The position numbers and the translations under genes were made by a program. Shown piece after piece: positions 15,679 to 24,503 of a DNA stretch of 37,656 nucleotides. This DNA is from Nitrospirae bacterium GWC2_57_13 (GTDB lineage: Bacteria > Nitrospirota > UBA9217), in the NCBI GenBank assembly GCA_001805055.1, contig MHDZ01000017.1, positions 13,357 to 51,012 of the forward strand, written 5' to 3'. Numbering within the stretch: position 1 is the stretch's first letter; each line of letters opens with the position of its first letter. The notes under the pieces were generated by a model. That model did not search any database, was not told the DNA's origin, and saw only the letters and a list, made by a program, of their open reading frames with translations.

Positions 15679-17100
15679 ATGGCTATTACCCCTGTCATTA
15701 TTCCACGATCCAGGCATCATGTGTCCCGCGCTTCCATCAGCAGGAACGCAGTCCGGGTGCTTTACCGGCTGAAAGAGGCCGGCTACCGGTCCTATCTTGT
15801 CGGCGGCGGCGTGCGGGACCTCCTGCTGGGACGGGAGCCAAAAGACTTCGATATCGCGACGGATGCGACGCCCCGCGATGTCAAGAAGCTTTTCCGCAAC
15901 TGCCGTCTCATCGGCCGGCGCTTTCGCCTCGCCCATATCCACTTTCACGACGAGATCATCGAGGTTGCCACCTTCCGGTCCTCGGCCATGGAGGCTCCGG
16001 AGCCGGAGGAGGCCGCCCAAGAGGTGCTGCCTGTTCCGGAGGCGTTGCCGGCCCCGGCTGAGGGCGCGGCCGAAGCTGTTGCGCCCCGGCCCCGGCCGCC
16101 GCGGATGCTCAAGACCGAGGACGGCATGATCCTGCGCGACAACGTTTTCGGCACGCCCGAGGACGATGCAGTGCGGCGGGATTTCACCGTCAATGCTTTG
16201 TTCTACAACATAGCCGATTTTTCCGTCATCGATTACATCGGAGGCATTGACGACCTGCAGCGGGGGCTGATCCGGCTGATCGGGGACCCCGTGACCCGAT
16301 TCACCGAGGACCCTGTGCGCATGGTCCGAGCCGTACGGTTCACGGCCATGCTAGGCTTCACCATCGAAGAACAGACCGAGCGAGCCCTGATCGAGGTGCG
16401 GGACAAGGTGGCGCTTGCGTCGCCATCCCGACTATATGAAGAGACGCTCAAACTTTTTCTGCTCGGTGCAGGAGAGAAGACCTACCAGCTGCTCAGGAAA
16501 TACGGCCTCTTTGGGGTGCTCTTTCCCCACTTAAACGACTGGTTGGGTGCCGAATCAGATGGATTCCCCCACACTAGGATCGGAAAGGCGCTGGAATGGG
16601 TCGATGCCTGCATACAGGCAGGCAGGGAAGTGCCGCCGACGGTCCTTTTTTCCCTCATCCTTGGCCAGTATCTCGGTGAGCAGGCAGGGAAGCATCAGGC
16701 CGGCGGCGCTTCAGCGCTTCCTGCTCTTGAACTGGCCGTAGCCGGCCTGCTGAGCGAACAGTCCAAGCGGGTGCTGATCCCCAGAAAGATCGGCATCGCT
16801 ATTCGGGACATCCTCTGGAATCAGCACCGGTTCGAGAAGCGGCAGGGCAGGCATCCGCTCTATTTTCTGCGCCGTCCCGGTTTTTTCGAAGCCTTCGAAT
16901 ACCTGCGGTTCACATCGGAAATGTCGGGTGAGAGGCGGGACCTCGTTGCCTGGTGGCAGGATTTCATCAAATCCCATCCTCCCGGGTCAGATGGGGAGCA
17001 GGCTGAGGGCACCAGCGGCAGACCGCCGGACAGGACTCCCCGGAAAAGGCGCAGGAAACGGCGGCCCCGTTCCAAGCCCGAAACGAAGACCACTACGTGA
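15679..17100 (+). CDS. pcnB: Poly(A) polymerase I / CCA-adding-type nucleotidyltransferase
   Basis: This protein belongs to the class II tRNA nucleotidyltransferase/poly(A) polymerase family and resembles bacterial PcnB. The N terminus (VIIPRSRHHVSRASISRNA) and YLVGGGVRDLLLGREPKDFDIATDATP contain the catalytic GG and DxD motifs. The following KLFRNCRLIGRRFRLAHI and RRDFTVNALFYN complete the head and neck. PcnB 3'-adenylates RNA for degradation. An Ala/Pro/Glu-rich segment of about 45 residues (about 15985-16130) interrupts the head between VATFRS and ILRDN; it is longer than the usual loop there. The C terminus is a strongly basic tail (RKRRRKRRPRSK). The start is uncertain: the ATG at 15679 has no good ribosome site, and a GTG at 15658 is an alternative. 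Confidence 0.88.
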   Translation: MAITPVIIPRSRHHVSRASISRNAVRVLYRLKEAGYRSYLVGGGVRDLLLGREPKDFDIATDATPRDVKKLFRNCRLIGRRFRLAHIHFHDEIIEVATFRSSAMEAPEPEEAAQEVLPVPEALPAPAEGAAEAVAPRPRPPRMLKTEDGMILRDNVFGTPEDDAVRRDFTVNALFYNIADFSVIDYIGGIDDLQRGLIRLIGDPVTRFTEDPVRMVRAVRFTAMLGFTIEEQTERALIEVRDKVALASPSRLYEETLKLFLLGAGEKTYQLLRKYGLFGVLFPHLNDWLGAESDGFPHTRIGKALEWVDACIQAGREVPPTVLFSLILGQYLGEQAGKHQAGGASALPALELAVAGLLSEQSKRVLIPRKIGIAIRDILWNQHRFEKRQGRHPLYFLRRPGFFEAFEYLRFTSEMSGERRDLVAWWQDFIKSHPPGSDGEQAEGTSGRPPDRTPRKRRRKRRPRSKPETKTTT

Positions 17101-17159
17101 TCGAAACTACTCACGCCGGAGCTTTCACTGTAATCCATGCTGAGCCGATATTTCTTTCT

Positions 17160-17324
17160 CATCAGCCTGAAAAGAGCATTTGGACGCAGATAAAATCTGG
17201 AACAGCGGATAAAGTCGGACAATAAGGCTTTTTTGATGCTGAAAAAGAATCACCTTCGGGGTGAAGGCTCTTTCGGCAGGCATGTCTGGTTTTATCTGCG
17301 ACAATCTGCGTTCATCTGCGTCCA
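17160..17324. repeat. Palindromic intergenic repeat element between pcnB and rsmE
   Basis: The left end (17160-17191) contains CCTGAAAAGAGCATTTGGA, which is found exactly, inverted, at 35154-35172. Inside, CGCAGATAAAA (17185-17195) and TTTTATCTGCG (17290-17300) form an 11-bp inverted repeat bounding 116 bp. A small hairpin (CACCTTCGGGGTG) lies between. The right end has TCTGCG words spaced by 9-10 bases. No coding sequence is seen; the long rsmE track ORF reads into it only because no stop occurs. Confidence 0.6.
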
Positions 17325-17350
17325 ACTCTTGTTTCCAGGATCAACAACCC

Positions 17351-18094
17351 ATGCCCAAACCACCTCGTTTTTTCATAGCCCCCGCTGATGTCCGTGAGCG
17401 CGAGATCACGATTTCGGGAGGCGACGTGCGCCACATCCGCACGGTGCTCAGGAAACAGCCGGGCGATGTGCTCACGCTGCTGGACGGGCGGGGCGCCGAA
17501 TACCAGGCGCGGATCATCCGCCTGGAGCAGGCCCGCATCCTCGCCGTGATCGAGAGTCAGGTCCACAAGGAGCGGCAGGGCCCTCTTATCGTTCTGGGGC
17601 AGGGGGTGGCCAAATCGGACAAGATGGACTGGGTGGTCCAGAAAACGACGGAACTCGGCGTATCCTCCATTGTCCCGCTGATGACAGAGCGGACGATCGT
17701 CAAGGTGAAGGACGAGGCAAAGCGGACGAGCCGATGGCAGACCATCGCGCGTGAGGCAGCCATGCAAAGCAATCGTGTGGACATACCCGCTATCGAACAG
17801 ATCGTTTCTTTCAATGATTTTATCCGAACTCCGAACTCCGAACCCGGAACTCTTTCTCTTCTCCCCTGGGAAGAGGGCACGACGCCGGTCAAGGAGGTTC
17901 TTCGCGCTCATGCCGATGCCCGGAAGATCGTAGTCCTGATCGGCCCTGAAGGCGGGTTCTCGGCCAACGAGGCCCGGCTGGCCGAAGCGCAGGGCTTCCG
18001 CGCCGTGACTCTGGGGCCGAACATCCTGCGTACTGAGACCGCGGCGATCGCGGTGCTGAGCATGATCCTCTATGAAACGGGCGCCACTGCGTGA
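17351..18094 (+). CDS. rsmE: 16S rRNA m3U1498 methyltransferase RsmE
   Basis: RsmE methylates N3 of U1498 in 16S rRNA using S-adenosylmethionine and has a SPOUT knot fold. The 247 residues begin with PPRFFIAPADV and GGDVRHIRTVLR of the PUA-like N-terminal domain. The C terminus has the signature IGPEGGFSANEARLAEAQGF followed by LGPNILRTETAAIAVLS, which forms the knot and cofactor site. The track ORF starts 30 codons earlier inside a repeat element; the ATG at 17351 matches the family start. No strong ribosome site is visible. Confidence 0.92.
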   Translation: MPKPPRFFIAPADVREREITISGGDVRHIRTVLRKQPGDVLTLLDGRGAEYQARIIRLEQARILAVIESQVHKERQGPLIVLGQGVAKSDKMDWVVQKTTELGVSSIVPLMTERTIVKVKDEAKRTSRWQTIAREAAMQSNRVDIPAIEQIVSFNDFIRTPNSEPGTLSLLPWEEGTTPVKEVLRAHADARKIVVLIGPEGGFSANEARLAEAQGFRAVTLGPNILRTETAAIAVLSMILYETGATA

Positions 18095-18118
18095 TTTGTC
18101 CGCTATTCCGCTCCAAAA

Positions 18119-18148
18119 GACCAGCCTTCGCTGGTTTCGGGTATTTTT
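18119..18148 (+). terminator. Probable intrinsic terminator after rsmE
   Basis: ACCAGC-CTTC-GCTGGT forms a 6-bp stem with a tetraloop, followed by TTCGGGTATTTTT. It lies 25 bases past the rsmE stop. Confidence 0.6.
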
Positions 18149-18149
18149 C

Positions 18150-18179
18150 TTGACACCCTCGCAGGCAGGATGTTACTAT
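18150..18179 (+). promoter_or_regulatory. Promoter for rpiB-glyA
   Basis: TTGACA is followed after 18 bases by TACTAT (or TTACTA at 17). The start would fall near 18186, about 28 bases before rpiB. Confidence 0.6.
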
Positions 18180-18214
18180 AAAAATTTCACGAAGCGAAAG
18201 GCGGGCACTCCCTG

Positions 18215-18664
18215 ATGAAACTTGCTATTGCCGCCGACCACGGCGGCTGGGAGCTGAAAACTGAACTCCTTAAATTTATTGGGAAAATAGCGAATGTCGA
18301 GGTTGCGGACTACGGCACTTCGGGCCCGGACTCCGTTGACTATCCGGACTTCGGCAAAAAGGTGGCCGAGGCCGTTTCGAGCGGTGCTGTCGACCGCGGC
18401 ATCCTGATCTGCGGAACAGGCATCGGTATGTCGATCACGGCCAACCGGTTCCCTAAAATACGCGCCGCGCTGTGCCACGATCACTTCACCGCGCAGATGA
18501 GCAGGCTGCACAACGACGCCAACATCCTGGTGATGGGCGAGCGTGTCATCGGCCGGGGCGTGGCCTGCGAGATCGTGAAGACCTGGCTTGAGACGGAATT
18601 CGAAGGGGGCCGGCATCTGGGCCGGCTTGAGAAGATCGAAGCAATCGGACAAAGGACACGATAA
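18215..18664 (+). CDS. rpiB: Ribose-5-phosphate isomerase B
   Basis: RpiB interconverts ribose 5-phosphate and ribulose 5-phosphate in the non-oxidative pentose phosphate pathway. The 149 residues fit the family. The N-terminal [10 protein letters not shown], the [10 protein letters not shown] segment and [25 protein letters not shown], which contains the active cysteine and substrate loop, are all present. The C-terminal helix follows ([14 protein letters not shown]). The ATG lacks a strong ribosome site. glyA follows after 18 bases, an arrangement seen in many bacteria, so the two form an operon from the promoter at 18150. Confidence 0.95.
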   Translation: MKLAIAADHGGWELKTELLKFIGKIANVEVADYGTSGPDSVDYPDFGKKVAEAVSSGAVDRGILICGTGIGMSITANRFPKIRAALCHDHFTAQMSRLHNDANILVMGERVIGRGVACEIVKTWLETEFEGGRHLGRLEKIEAIGQRTR

Positions 18665-18682
18665 AAGGACAGGGACCGCACA

Positions 18683-19936
18683 ATGTCGGACTTGAAAAAT
18701 ATGGACCCCGAGGTATTCAACGCCATCAAAGGGGAGGAGGAGCGCGAACTGAGTAAGGTCGTGCTGATCGCCTCCGAGAACTACGTGAGCAAGCCTGTGC
18801 TCGAAGCGCAGGGTTCGGTCTTCACGAACAAGTATGCCGAGGGATATCCCGGCCGGCGCTACTACGGCGGCTGTGAGTTCGCCGATCAGGTGGAGAACCT
18901 AGCCATCGAGCGGGGGAAGAAGATCTTCGGCGCCGAGCACGTGAATGTGCAGCCCCATTCGGGGTCGCAGGCAAACATGGCCGTCTATTTCAGCGTGCTG
19001 AAGCCCGGGGCTATGATCATGGGCATGGCACTGCCCCACGGCGGGCATCTGACCCACGGGGCCACCGTGAGTTTCTCCGGCACGCTGTATAAGTCAGTTT
19101 CCTACGGCGTTGACCGGAAGACGGAGATGCTCGATTACGATGAAGTGGAGCGTCTGGTCGTCGAGCACAAGCCGAAGATGCTCGTGGTCGGCGCAAGCGC
19201 CTACTCACGGGTCTTTGATTTCGGGCGATTCCGGAAGATCGCCGACCGCGTCGGCGCCTACTTCATGGCCGATATCGCACATATTGCCGGTCTGATCGCG
19301 GCAGGTGTGCATCCGAGTCCCGTGCCGTATGCGGATTTCGTCACCACCACAACGCACAAGACCCTGCGAGGCCCCCGTGGCGGGATGATCATGTGCCGCG
19401 AGAAGTTCGCCAAGGCCGTGGACAAACAGATATTTCCCGGCATTCAGGGCGGCCCGCTCGTGCACGTGATCGCGGCCAAGGCCGTGGCCTTCCTGGAGGC
19501 GCTCCAGCCGGATTTTCGCGATTACCAGCAGCAGGTCGTGAAGAACGCCCGGGCACTCGCTTCGGTCCTGGTGCAGGACGGATTCAGGATCGTTTCGGGC
19601 GGAACGGACAATCACCTCATGCTCGTGGATCTTACTCCCAAGGGCATCACGGGCAAGGAGGCGGACCATGCCCTCGACGCCGCGGGGATCACGGTGAACA
19701 AAAACAGCATTCCCTTCGACGAGAAGCCGCCCATGGTCACGAGCGGCATCCGCCTCGGCACGCCCATCGTGACCACGCGGGGCATGCGTGAACCGGAGAT
19801 GAAGATCATCGGCGACCTGATCTGCGAGGCCCTGGCCAACATCGCCTCGCCTGCCAGGCTTGCCGGGGTCCGCGAAAAGATCAAAGTGCTCTGCAGCCGC
19901 TACCCGATGTTCGCACTGGAGAAGGCAGGCGTTTAA
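18683..19936 (+). CDS. glyA: Serine hydroxymethyltransferase
   Basis: GlyA converts serine and tetrahydrofolate to glycine and 5,10-methylene-tetrahydrofolate using pyridoxal phosphate. The 417 residues match the family length. Clear motifs are [32 protein letters not shown], and [15 protein letters not shown] with the PLP-binding lysine. The C terminus contains [15 protein letters not shown]. It lies directly after rpiB in one operon. A dCMP deaminase gene and, further on, folA supply other one-carbon and thymidylate-related steps in the neighbourhood. Confidence 0.97.
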   Translation: MSDLKNMDPEVFNAIKGEEERELSKVVLIASENYVSKPVLEAQGSVFTNKYAEGYPGRRYYGGCEFADQVENLAIERGKKIFGAEHVNVQPHSGSQANMAVYFSVLKPGAMIMGMALPHGGHLTHGATVSFSGTLYKSVSYGVDRKTEMLDYDEVERLVVEHKPKMLVVGASAYSRVFDFGRFRKIADRVGAYFMADIAHIAGLIAAGVHPSPVPYADFVTTTTHKTLRGPRGGMIMCREKFAKAVDKQIFPGIQGGPLVHVIAAKAVAFLEALQPDFRDYQQQVVKNARALASVLVQDGFRIVSGGTDNHLMLVDLTPKGITGKEADHALDAAGITVNKNSIPFDEKPPMVTSGIRLGTPIVTTRGMREPEMKIIGDLICEALANIASPARLAGVREKIKVLCSRYPMFALEKAGV

Positions 19937-20079
19937 GCCCAACCACGGATGAACACGGGTGCGGCCTTGCTGGACATACGGCAAAGATCCCGGGATGTAA
20001 ACCGAGAGCTTCTTATATCCGTGATGCGAAGCGCCGAGTGAGCGACGCGCACGTGGTTTCTTATCGTGTTCAAAGGACT

Positions 20080-20529
20080 ATGAACAGACCCAGTTGGGAC
20101 GAATATTTCATGGAGATCGCGCACCTGGTGAAGAAGCGGGCAACCTGCCTGCGCCGCCAGGTGGGCGCCGTCATCGTGAAGGACAAGAATATCCTCGCCA
20201 CGGGGTACAACGGCGCTCCTTCGGGCATCATGCACTGCGCCGACCGCGGGTGCCTGCGTGAACAGCTCGGCATCCCTTCGGGCGAGCGGCATGAGATCTG
20301 CCGGGGGCTCCATGCGGAGCAGAACGCCATCATCCAGTCGGCGAAGCACGGCACGAGCATCCAGGGCGCCACGCTCTACTGCACGAACCAGCCCTGCGGC
20401 ATCTGTGCTAAGATGGTGATCAATGCGGGCATCGAGCGCATCGTGTACGAGGACGGCTATCCGGACGAGTTGGCATCGGACATGATCGCCGAATCGGGAA
20501 TAACGCTCGTTCATTACACGAGGAAATAA
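20080..20529 (+). CDS. dCMP deaminase (ComEB-like)
   Basis: This zinc enzyme deaminates dCMP to dUMP, the precursor of dTMP. The 149 residues contain the deaminase signature: HAEQNAI with the zinc histidine and catalytic glutamate, and PCGICAKM with two zinc cysteines. A further Cys/His-rich insert ([12 protein letters not shown]) resembles the extra zinc site of dCMP deaminases. The track ORF starts at a GTG 14 codons earlier, but the ATG at 20080 matches the family start ([12 protein letters not shown]). AAAGGA lies very close to it. The gene is separated from glyA by a 143-bp gap holding a CCACGGATGAACACGGGT repeat word. Confidence 0.9.
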   Translation: MNRPSWDEYFMEIAHLVKKRATCLRRQVGAVIVKDKNILATGYNGAPSGIMHCADRGCLREQLGIPSGERHEICRGLHAEQNAIIQSAKHGTSIQGATLYCTNQPCGICAKMVINAGIERIVYEDGYPDELASDMIAESGITLVHYTRK

Positions 20530-20532
20530 GAC

Positions 20533-20690
20533 AGGGGACAAATAACAAAGTTCAAATCCCAAATAACAAAGAATTTCCAATAACCAAGCCTCAAACAGTT
20601 TGGCAATTCAATGGTGAGGCTTATTGATAATTTGATGTGTGCCGATTGGAATTTGGCTGGAATTTGAATCTTGTAACTTGGAGCTTTTTC
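20533..20690. repeat. AT-rich imperfect palindrome between dCMP deaminase gene and nrdR
   Basis: The element contains a 12-bp direct repeat CAAATAACAAAG (20539-20550 and 20560-20571). AAGCCTCA...TGAGGCTT forms a central stem, and outer arms such as TTCAAATC and its mirror GAATTTGAA-like words pair loosely across about 150 bp. Composition is much more AT-rich than flanking genes. Similar words occur at 32903-32943. Confidence 0.5.
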
Positions 20691-20694
20691 CGTT

Positions 20695-21189
20695 ATGCAG
20701 TGTCCCTACTGTTCCAGCATCGACAATAAAGTGGTCGACTCCCGGATCGGCAAGGAAGGCGACGCCATTCGGCGCCGGAGGGAGTGCCTCAAGTGTGAGC
20801 GCCGCTTCACCACGTATGAGCGGGTGGAGGATGTGCTGCCCTTCGTCATCAAGAAGGACAGCCGGCGGGAACAGTACGATCGGTTGAAGATCCTGCAGGG
20901 CATCAAGAAGGCCTGCGAAAAGCGTCCCATCAGCGTTGAGGCCCTCGAAAAGGTCGTGGACAATATCGAGAAGTCCATCCAGGACCGGGGCCTCAAGGAG
21001 ATCCCCAGCACCATCATCGGCGAAGAAGTGATGAGCCACCTGCACGGCCTCGACGAGGTCGCCTACGTCCGCTTCGCTTCGGTCTATCGGTCCTTCAAGG
21101 ACATCAATGAGTTCATGGATGAGCTGAAGGACATCCTGAACACCAAGGAGATGCGGGCCTTGAAGAACGGCGTTGGCCGGGATTCCTGA
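20695..21189 (+). CDS. nrdR: NrdR, transcriptional repressor of ribonucleotide reductase genes
   Basis: NrdR senses ATP/dATP and represses nrd operons by binding NrdR boxes. The 164 residues start with the zinc ribbon [17 protein letters not shown] and [15 protein letters not shown]. An ATP-cone domain follows ([20 protein letters not shown]...CEKRPIS). The family match covers nearly the full length, with a few extra residues at the C terminus. No NrdR box was seen nearby. An AT-rich palindromic element fills the upstream region, and only a weak ribosome site is visible. Confidence 0.96.
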   Translation: MQCPYCSSIDNKVVDSRIGKEGDAIRRRRECLKCERRFTTYERVEDVLPFVIKKDSRREQYDRLKILQGIKKACEKRPISVEALEKVVDNIEKSIQDRGLKEIPSTIIGEEVMSHLHGLDEVAYVRFASVYRSFKDINEFMDELKDILNTKEMRALKNGVGRDS

Positions 21190-21500
21190 TGCACCGCAGT
21201 CATCCCTCTGCCCCCACCCTCATCCGGACACCTCGGAACCATCGAAAAGAAAGTTCCCGCAAGGCGAAAGATAGCAAAGAAATGTCTGGTTCCTTGGGTT
21301 TTAAACTCGGGCTTAAGGGTTTTCTCTGCGTACTCTCTCCGTCCCGCGTCCAATAAATATTAGTCACGGAGCGGGGGCGGCTCTGCGAGAGATGCCTTTG
21401 TTTCAAATGTAGAATTCCTGTTTTAAAAACCTGTGCGAGCTTTGCGATAGGCGCGTTTAGTTCCGGTTTGTCCCGAATAGAATGAAGGAACGAATTTCCC
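21190..21500. other. 311-bp gap between nrdR and priA with repeat words
   Basis: No gene is supported. It holds degenerate GCAAAG/GCGAAAG-type words (about 21255-21280 and 21432-21450) and a TTCCGGTTTGTCC word (about 21460) that recurs near 26690. No clear promoter or terminator for the flanking genes was identified. Confidence 0.5.
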
Positions 21501-23672
21501 ATGCCTGACCTCGTCGTAGACATCGCTGTCGGCATCTCCGTGCACAAGACCTTTCACTATCGGGCCCCCGGGGAGATGCAGGACCTGCTTCTGCCGGGCA
21601 CACGCGTGCTCATACCTTTCGGCAGCCGGCGCGTTACAGGTACGGTAATCGGCCTCCTGTCCGGCGTTGCTTCTGACGGGCTGAAGCAGGTGATCGAGGT
21701 GCTCGATGACCACCTGTCTCCCGAACTGCTGGATCTGGCCCGCTGGATGTCGGACTACTACCTCCATCCCCTGGGACTCACGATCGAGACGCTCTTGCCG
21801 AAGGCGCTGGGAAGGGCCGTGCCAAAGATGGAGAAGATGCTTTGTCTCATCGCAGGCGCTGATACGGCCGCGCCCAAGGGGCCGAAGCAGGCGGCTCTTC
21901 TGCATTTGCTGAAAGAGCAGGGTGAGACCGCAGTATCTGCACTCGACGGGTTCTCGCGTTCCACGATCAAGTCCCTTCAGGATGCGGGGCTTCTTGAGAT
22001 CACGGAGCGGGAGCTTTCTCTTGTGCCCGTGACCGAAGCCGGCATCCGGGACAAACCCCCTGAGCTGATGCCCGAGCAGGCCGGAGCAGTAGCCGAGATC
22101 GGGGCATCCTTATTCTCCGGGACCTTCGGCGTCTATTTGCTGCACGGCGTGACCGGCAGCGGCAAGACCGAGGTCTATCTCCATTCCATCGCATTGCTCT
22201 CCGGCACGGGCCGCGGCGCCATTGTACTGGTTCCCGAGATCGCCCTCACTCCGCAGCTTCTCGGCAGGTTCCAGCGCCGCTTTGGCGACCGCGTGGCAGT
22301 GCTGCACAGTGGCCTGACCGACCGGGAGCGGGCAGACGAATACCGCAGGATCCGGTCCGGAGGCGTGGATGTGGCTGTCGGGGCCCGTTCAGCAGTCTTC
22401 GCCCCCTTTGCGAAACTGGGCCTCGTCATCGTCGACGAGGAGCACGAGAATTCCTACAAGCAGGAAGAAGGCCTGCGTTATCAGGCCCGTGATGTGGCGG
22501 TCATGCGAGCCAAGCTCCAGGCGGCCGTGGCCGTGCTCGGCTCGGCAACGCCCTCGCTTGAAAGCTTTTTCAATGCAGCAGCGGGAAAATACCGCCTGCT
22601 CAGACTGTCCGCGCGCGTCGACCACCGGCCCATGCCCGAGGTGGCCGTGATCGATTTGAAGGCACAGCCCGCGGAAGGAGGGTATGCTCCGGCCCTGCAG
22701 GCCGCTATCAGGGAGCGGACCGAAAAGAAGGAGCAGACGCTGCTGCTGTTGAATCGCCGGGGCTTCTCATCGGTCCTCATCTGCCGCGACTGCGGAACTG
22801 CGATCCGGTGCCCGAGCTGCAGCGTGTCGCTCACCTTTCATAAACCCGAAGCGAAGCTCAAGTGCCACTACTGCGATCACGTGACCTTCGCGCCTGACTG
22901 GTGCCCGTCCTGCAGCGGCATCAACCTGAAGCTGCTTGGAACGGGAACGCAGAAGGTGGAAGAGGAGCTGCAGAGGTTATTCCCCGCCGCCGTTGTCGTC
23001 CGGATGGACAGCGACAGCGTGAAGGGGCGGCAGGCCTACGAGACCCTGCTCGGACAAGTTGACCGCGGCGAGGTGGATATTTTGCTCGGTACGCAGATGG
23101 TGGCCAAGGGGCATGATTTTCCCGGCGTCACCCTCGTCGGCGTTGTTGATGCCGACATCGGCCTGAACCTTCCGGACTTCCGGTCCGCTGAACGGACCTT
23201 TCAGCTCATCACCCAGGCAGCAGGCAGGGCAGGGCGGGGGGACCGGCCAGGTCAGGTGATGATCCAGACCATGAATCCCGGGCACTACGCAGTCCGGCAC
23301 AGCACGACCCATGACTATGAAGGGTTCTATGAGGAAGAGATCCAATACCGCCGGGAGCTGGGCTATCCGCCGTTCCGGCGGCTCGTCAAGTTCGAGGTCC
23401 GGAGCGCCCAGGAGCAGATCGCGTCAGACGCTGCGCGCAAGGCCTTCAACCGCATGCGCACCATGATCCGCGGGAATGATCCTGCTGTGCTCGGGCCTGC
23501 GCCGTCGCCTGTTGCGCGGGTGCGCGGCAGGTACCGGTTCCAGATACTGCTGCTGTCGGAGCGTCGGGACCTGCTGAGGCGCGTTGCTCTTGAGGGAAAG
23601 AGCGTTGTGGAGGACGAATACGGCCGGGCCTGCAGGGTCGTCGTGGATGTGGACCCGGTGAATTTGATGTAA
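21501..23672 (+). CDS. priA: Primosomal replication-restart helicase PriA
   Basis: PriA recognises stalled forks and reloads the replicative helicase. The 723 residues match the family length. The N-terminal DNA-binding domain is seen as HKTFHYRAPG and VLIPFGSRRVTGTVIG. The helicase core has Walker A GVTGSGKTEVY near residue 213, the DEEHENSYKQEEGLRYQARD motif, and late motifs including LLGTQMVAKGHDFPGVTLVG and QAAGRAGRG. Between them are the zinc-binding cysteines (ICRDCGTAIRCPSC, CHYC, CPSC). GAAGGA lies upstream of the ATG. The next gene is 139 bases away. Confidence 0.97.
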   Translation: MPDLVVDIAVGISVHKTFHYRAPGEMQDLLLPGTRVLIPFGSRRVTGTVIGLLSGVASDGLKQVIEVLDDHLSPELLDLARWMSDYYLHPLGLTIETLLPKALGRAVPKMEKMLCLIAGADTAAPKGPKQAALLHLLKEQGETAVSALDGFSRSTIKSLQDAGLLEITERELSLVPVTEAGIRDKPPELMPEQAGAVAEIGASLFSGTFGVYLLHGVTGSGKTEVYLHSIALLSGTGRGAIVLVPEIALTPQLLGRFQRRFGDRVAVLHSGLTDRERADEYRRIRSGGVDVAVGARSAVFAPFAKLGLVIVDEEHENSYKQEEGLRYQARDVAVMRAKLQAAVAVLGSATPSLESFFNAAAGKYRLLRLSARVDHRPMPEVAVIDLKAQPAEGGYAPALQAAIRERTEKKEQTLLLLNRRGFSSVLICRDCGTAIRCPSCSVSLTFHKPEAKLKCHYCDHVTFAPDWCPSCSGINLKLLGTGTQKVEEELQRLFPAAVVVRMDSDSVKGRQAYETLLGQVDRGEVDILLGTQMVAKGHDFPGVTLVGVVDADIGLNLPDFRSAERTFQLITQAAGRAGRGDRPGQVMIQTMNPGHYAVRHSTTHDYEGFYEEEIQYRRELGYPPFRRLVKFEVRSAQEQIASDAARKAFNRMRTMIRGNDPAVLGPAPSPVARVRGRYRFQILLLSERRDLLRRVALEGKSVVEDEYGRACRVVVDVDPVNLM

Positions 23673-23811
23673 AGGGCGGCATGGCGCAAAAAACAGTAAG
23701 CTGTTCTCAGGGCAGTGATATAGTGTTGCACGTTGAAGAATGAGGGCCCGGCTGGAAACTTTGGAGGGCATTGTTTCTCTCTGATAACTCACCCACAGGA
23801 GCCTTTTTACG

Positions 23812-24150
23812 ATGACTAAATCTATTGAATCGATCCTGGCCTGGCTGGTGATGACGGTCTTCGCCGTTGCCGCGGGTTTCATCGTGTGGTTCCTCGGCGC
23901 GACCTACTCCCGCCACTATGCGGCCAAGACGTGGGTGGAAGTTCCTGCCGCAGTGCGGAGCTTCGACATACGAACGAGCCGTTCGCGCAGCACAGGTTCC
24001 TCAATGCCGACCATCCAAAGCCGCCTGAGCGCCCTGTACACTTATGAATTCGAAGGGACGAGCGACACCGGGGACCGCGTGGATTTCAGCTTCGGCTCCG
24101 ACAACTTCAGCGGCGCGCGGCGCTCCGAGCAGCTTGCCTGGCTGATGTAA
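23812..24150 (+). CDS. DUF3592-like membrane protein, C-terminally short
   Basis: This 112-residue protein has an N-terminal membrane segment (SILAWLVMTVFAVAAGFIVWFL) and then WVEVPAAVRSFDI and LYTYEFEG, which resemble the extracytoplasmic part of DUF3592 proteins. The frame stops after GARRSEQLAWLM. Full family members go on with a strand and usually a second membrane helix, so this copy seems truncated. No continuation is seen in the other frames of the next 100 bases. It may be a decaying gene. No ribosome site is obvious before the ATG; AGGAG lies about 14 bases upstream. The function is unknown. Confidence 0.5.
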   Translation: MTKSIESILAWLVMTVFAVAAGFIVWFLGATYSRHYAAKTWVEVPAAVRSFDIRTSRSRSTGSSMPTIQSRLSALYTYEFEGTSDTGDRVDFSFGSDNFSGARRSEQLAWLM

Positions 24151-24258
24151 GGGGAACCAGTGAGCAGAGAGGTCCATGCTCAGCGTCGCATACAGTCGTT
24201 GCGACACGTATATACGAAGTGTCGGACATTGCAGCTTGCGTTGTAAGGAGGGCGTTCG

Positions 24259-24414
24259 ATGGCAGAGGATTCAGTGTTGTGTTCTGCCTGTGGTCTGCCG
24301 CTCAAGGACTGCATCTGTTGTCCTGAATGAGGCCATGTATGCCTCCTGGACCAGGGGGAACTGTACTGTCCTGTCTGTTTTCCCGAGCCGAAGGAGACGG
24401 AGGATGGCCCGTGA
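24259..24414 (+). pseudogene. Cys-rich zinc-ribbon ORF interrupted by in-frame TGA
   Basis: An ATG with a strong ribosome site (AAGGAGGG) opens a 23-codon frame encoding CSACGLPLKDCICCPE, then TGA at 24328-24330. The same frame goes on for 27 codons as GHVCLLDQGELYCPVCFPE and ends at a second TGA. Read across the stop, the product is a 51-residue double zinc ribbon. The TGA falls exactly where the second cysteine of a CPxC knuckle would be (CPE-stop-GHVC). Explanations are a recent nonsense mutation (TGC or TGT to TGA), a sequencing error, or UGA recoded as selenocysteine. A 5-bp hairpin (GAGGC-N7-GCCTC) starts right at the TGA, but it is shorter than usual bacterial SECIS elements. It is too short for the ORF track. 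Confidence 0.45.
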
Positions 24415-24503
24415 GCGTCGCGGTCAAGGAACGCTATGCCGTGGGGAGCTTCAAGTCTCGACAAGTCCGTGCAGGTATCCGGCTGAGCGATGCCCAGGTG
24501 ATA

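Noticed and set aside
17261-17350. N-terminal extension of RsmE in the track ORF
   Set aside because: The 30 codons read through a palindromic repeat and do not align with the family; the ATG at 17351 gives the normal start.
20549-20560. GTTCAAATCCC resembling a tRNA T-loop
   Set aside because: It is part of a repetitive AAATAACAAAG/TTCAAATCCC stretch; no acceptor, D or anticodon stem can be found around it.
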